From JALZBL01 sp040004775 (lineage in GTDB: Bacteria > Actinomycetota > Actinomycetes > Mycobacteriales > Jatrophihabitantaceae), in the NCBI GenBank assembly GCA_040004775.1, contig JBDUAD010000003.1, forward strand, positions 6,186 through 70,185: a DNA stretch of 64,000 nucleotides, read 5' to 3'. The translations under genes and the position numbers were made by a program. The notes under the pieces were generated by a model that saw nothing but the letters and a program-made list of their open reading frames with translations, searched no databases and was not told the origin of the DNA. Of the stretch, positions 62,240-64,000 are shown one piece after another. Each line of letters begins with the position of its first letter. Position 1 is the stretch's first letter.

Positions 62240-63163
62240 TCAGGCGCCGACGGTGCTCGCCGCCAGGGCCGGTGGGGTGTCGCCCGCCACCGCACCGAAG
62301 CTGCGGGCCACCTCCATGACGTAGGCCCCGTAGCCGGACTTGGCCTGCGCCGCACCGAGATCGAACGCGGCATCGGCGGTAATGAACCCCTTGCGCAGCG
62401 CGACCTCCTCGAGGCAGGCGATGCGCACGCCCTGGCGGTGCTCGAGCACCTGGACGTACTGCGCTGCCTCGAGGAGGGAATCCTCGGTGCCCGTGTCCAG
62501 CCACGCGGTGCCCCGCCCGAGGTCGGCGAGGTGGGCGTCGCCGCGCTGCACGTATACGTTGTTGACGTCGGTGATCTCCAGCTCGCCGCGAGCCGACGGC
62601 TTCAGGTCGGCAGCGATGTCGACCACCGAGTTGTCGTAGAAGTAGAGCCCGGTGACGGCCATGTTCGATTTTGGCCGGGCCGGCTTCTCCTCGATCGACA
62701 GGAGCCGGCCGTCCGCGTCGGCTTCGGCCACGCCGTAGCGCTGGGGGTCGCGCACCTGGTAGCCGAACAATCGGCAGCCTGACGTCATCGTCGCGGCGTC
62801 GGTGAGCAGGCCGGCCAGGTCGTGGCCGTGGAAAATGTTGTCACCCAGGACCAGGGCGGCCGGATCCGCGCCTACGTGATCGCGACCGATCCGGAACGCC
62901 TCGGCCAGCCCGTTCGGCTGGGGCTGCACGGCGTAGTTCAGCGACAGGCCGAGGCCGGTGCCGTCGCCGAGCAGGCGAACGAACTGATCCTGGTCGTGTG
63001 GGGTGGTGATCAGCAGGATCTCCCGGATCCCGGCCAGCATGAGCACCGAGAGCGGATAGTAGATCATCGGCTTGTCGTAGACCGGCAGCAACTGCTTGCT
63101 GACTGCGCGGGTGACGGGATGTAGGCGGGTGCCCGAGCCACCGGCCAGGATGATGCCCTTCAC
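62240..63163 (-). CDS. rmlA: glucose-1-phosphate thymidylyltransferase
   Basis: 307 residues. The nucleotide-binding motif GIILAGGSGTRLHPVTRAVS, then KQLLPVYDKPMIYYPLSVLM, LVLGDNIFHGHDLAGLL and EKPARPKSNMAVTGLYFYD are those of RmlA. It makes dTDP-glucose, the first step to dTDP-rhamnose for the cell wall. GTG 63163 begins one base after the yajQ stop, so both share a transcript. Confidence 0.95.
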   Translation of the reverse strand: MKGIILAGGSGTRLHPVTRAVSKQLLPVYDKPMIYYPLSVLMLAGIREILLITTPHDQDQFVRLLGDGTGLGLSLNYAVQPQPNGLAEAFRIGRDHVGADPAALVLGDNIFHGHDLAGLLTDAATMTSGCRLFGYQVRDPQRYGVAEADADGRLLSIEEKPARPKSNMAVTGLYFYDNSVVDIAADLKPSARGELEITDVNNVYVQRGDAHLADLGRGTAWLDTGTEDSLLEAAQYVQVLEHRQGVRIACLEEVALRKGFITADAAFDLGAAQAKSGYGAYVMEVARSFGAVAGDTPPALAASTVGA

Positions 63164-63164
63164 G

Positions 63165-63656
63165 TCAGCGGTAGTTCGTGAACTGCAGGGCCACGCCGTA
63201 GTCGCCGCTCTTGAGCAGGGCGATGACCGCCTGGAGGTCGTCGCGCTTTTTGCCCGACACCCGCAGCTGGTCGCCTTGGATGCTGGCCTGCACGCCCTTG
63301 AACCCGCCGTCGCGCACGGCCTTGGCGATGACCTTGGCCTTGTCCGCGGAGATACCTTGCTGGAGGGTGCCGGTGATGACGTAGGTCTTGCCCGACTGGC
63401 GGGGGTCGCCGGCGTCCAGCGACTTCAGGGAGATGGAGCGCTTGACCAGCTTCTCCTTGAACACGTCCAGCGCAGCCTTGGCCCGCTCTTCGGAGTCGGC
63501 GCGGATGGTGAAGCCGAGCTCGCCGCTGGCCTCGATCGAGGCATTAGTGCCGCGGAAGTCGAAGCGCTGCGAGATCTCCTTGGCCGCCTGGTTGAGGGCG
63601 TTGTCCACCTCCTGTCCGTCGACCTTGCTGACGACGTCGAACGAGGCGTCGGCCAT
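63165..63656 (-). CDS. yajQ: YajQ family nucleotide-binding protein (UPF0234)
   Basis: 163 residues, full length. Starts ADASFDVVSKVDGQEVDNAL and contains QRFDFRGTNASIEASGE and VKRSISLKSLDAGDP, all typical. Some family members bind cyclic di-GMP; others bind tRNA/GTP; the role here is unknown. AGGAGGAAC precedes ATG 63656. Rv0566c of M. tuberculosis is the homologue near htpX. Confidence 0.95.
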   Translation of the reverse strand: MADASFDVVSKVDGQEVDNALNQAAKEISQRFDFRGTNASIEASGELGFTIRADSEERAKAALDVFKEKLVKRSISLKSLDAGDPRQSGKTYVITGTLQQGISADKAKVIAKAVRDGGFKGVQASIQGDQLRVSGKKRDDLQAVIALLKSGDYGVALQFTNYR

Positions 63657-63748
63657 CGCGGTGTTCCTCCTGGCTGCGGTCAGGGTGTCCGGGCGCCCCG
63701 GCCGGTCGGGTACGCTTTAGCGCGCTGCCGGTCGCCGGTGGTGTACCT

Positions 63749-63830
63749 GGCGGGTTGCCCGAGTGGTCAAAGGGAACGGTCTGTAAAACCGTCGGCTCAG
63801 CCTACGTTGGTTCGAACCCAACACCCGCCA
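63749..63830 (+). tRNA. tRNA-Tyr (GTA)
   Basis: Acceptor GGCGGGT (63749-63755) pairs with ACCCGCC (63823-63829), discriminator A. D arm GCCCGAGTGGTCAAAGGGA, anticodon GTA at 63783-63785, a long variable arm (class II) and T arm TTGGTTCGAACCCAA. CCA is not fully encoded (CCG follows). Confidence 0.95.
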
Positions 63831-63877
63831 CCGTGCCGTCGGCCCACTTGAACGTGCCGCCTGCCGGAAATGCGGCC

Positions 63878-63910
63878 TTGAAAATGCGGCTCGCCGAGCT
63901 CGTGTACCGT
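63878..63910 (+). promoter_or_regulatory. weak candidate promoter for tRNA-Thr
   Basis: TTGAAA at 63878-63883 and TACCGT at 63905-63910, 21 bases apart, 40 bases before the tRNA. The spacer is longer than ideal. Confidence 0.25.
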
Positions 63911-63949
63911 CTGCTCTCGGTTCGGCGCGCTCGCCCGCGACGGATCGCT

Positions 63950-64000
63950 GCCCCCTTAGCTCAGTCGGCAGAGCGTCTCCATGGTAAGGAGAAGGTCTAC
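63950..64000 (+). tRNA. tRNA-Thr (GGT), partial at window edge
   Basis: GCCCCCTTAGCTCAGTCGGC begins at 63950; the anticodon arm CTCC-ATGGTAA-GGAG gives anticodon GGT. The sequence ends in the variable region, so T arm and 3' acceptor strand lie outside. Confidence 0.92.

Overview
This is a 64 kb piece of chromosome from a high-GC Gram-positive actinomycete. The evidence is very GC-rich coding, many GTG starts, ATGA/GTGA gene overlaps, WXG100-type secreted proteins, PadR and TetR regulators of actinobacterial type, leaderless promoters (TANNNT six or seven bases before the start codon), a KorAB ferredoxin oxidoreductase and a bifunctional LysX-like protein. The exact genus cannot be fixed from sequence alone. 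The order menJ-like reductase ... polyprenyl synthase ... htpX ... yajQ recalls the Mycobacterium tuberculosis Rv0561c-Rv0566c neighbourhood, here with the complete respiratory complex I operon placed between the reductase and the prenyl synthase.

Layout. 1-4.3 kb is accessory: the end of an ABC exporter gene, a divergent TetR regulator with a probable operator, a copper/metal-type pair (DUF6153 + DUF305 lipoprotein), a wrecked cation-diffusion-facilitator gene, and a badly decayed ArdC-like/primase gene typical of integrative conjugative elements. 4.4-9.4 kb holds an aldo/keto reductase, a RecQ helicase with a C-terminal phosphoribosyltransferase-like domain, and a WXG-type polymorphic toxin with an overlapping zinc-ribbon gene that is probably its immunity protein. 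9.5-17.2 kb holds a lysyl-tRNA synthetase/lysyl-phosphatidylglycerol synthase fusion in unusual domain order, a frameshifted DMT transporter, a broken potassium-channel gene, a DUF2252 gene and an overlapping pair of Esx-like genes. 17.2-26.4 kb carries a PadR-controlled lipoprotein hydrolase, a VOC protein, a PAP2 enzyme, a three-gene cell-envelope operon (glycosyltransferase, LmbE deacetylase, UPF0104 membrane protein), a two-component system and a secreted protein. 26.6-38.1 kb holds sbcCD, a sugar ABC importer, an F420-type reductase preceded by a 24-bp palindromic repeat array, an FAD dehydrogenase and a geranylgeranyl/menaquinone reductase.

38.3-55.5 kb is nuoABCDEFGHIJKLMN plus a polyprenyl diphosphate synthase. 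The reductase, complex I and the prenyl synthase form a menaquinone/respiration block: the prenyl synthase makes the side chain, the reductase saturates it, and complex I reduces the quinone. Nearly all junctions overlap by four or five bases, and most of those that do not contain a small ORF ending on the next start codon. 55.6-64 kb holds rarD, korAB, a broken glycosyltransferase-GtrA gene, a beta-carbonic anhydrase divergent from htpX across a 19-bp tandem array, rmlA, yajQ, tRNA-Tyr and the start of tRNA-Thr.

A recurring theme is decay by internal deletion: CDF transporter, K+ channel, GT2-GtrA and ArdC-primase all keep recognisable ends but have lost their middles. No insertion sequence, CRISPR array, rRNA or intact integrase was seen.
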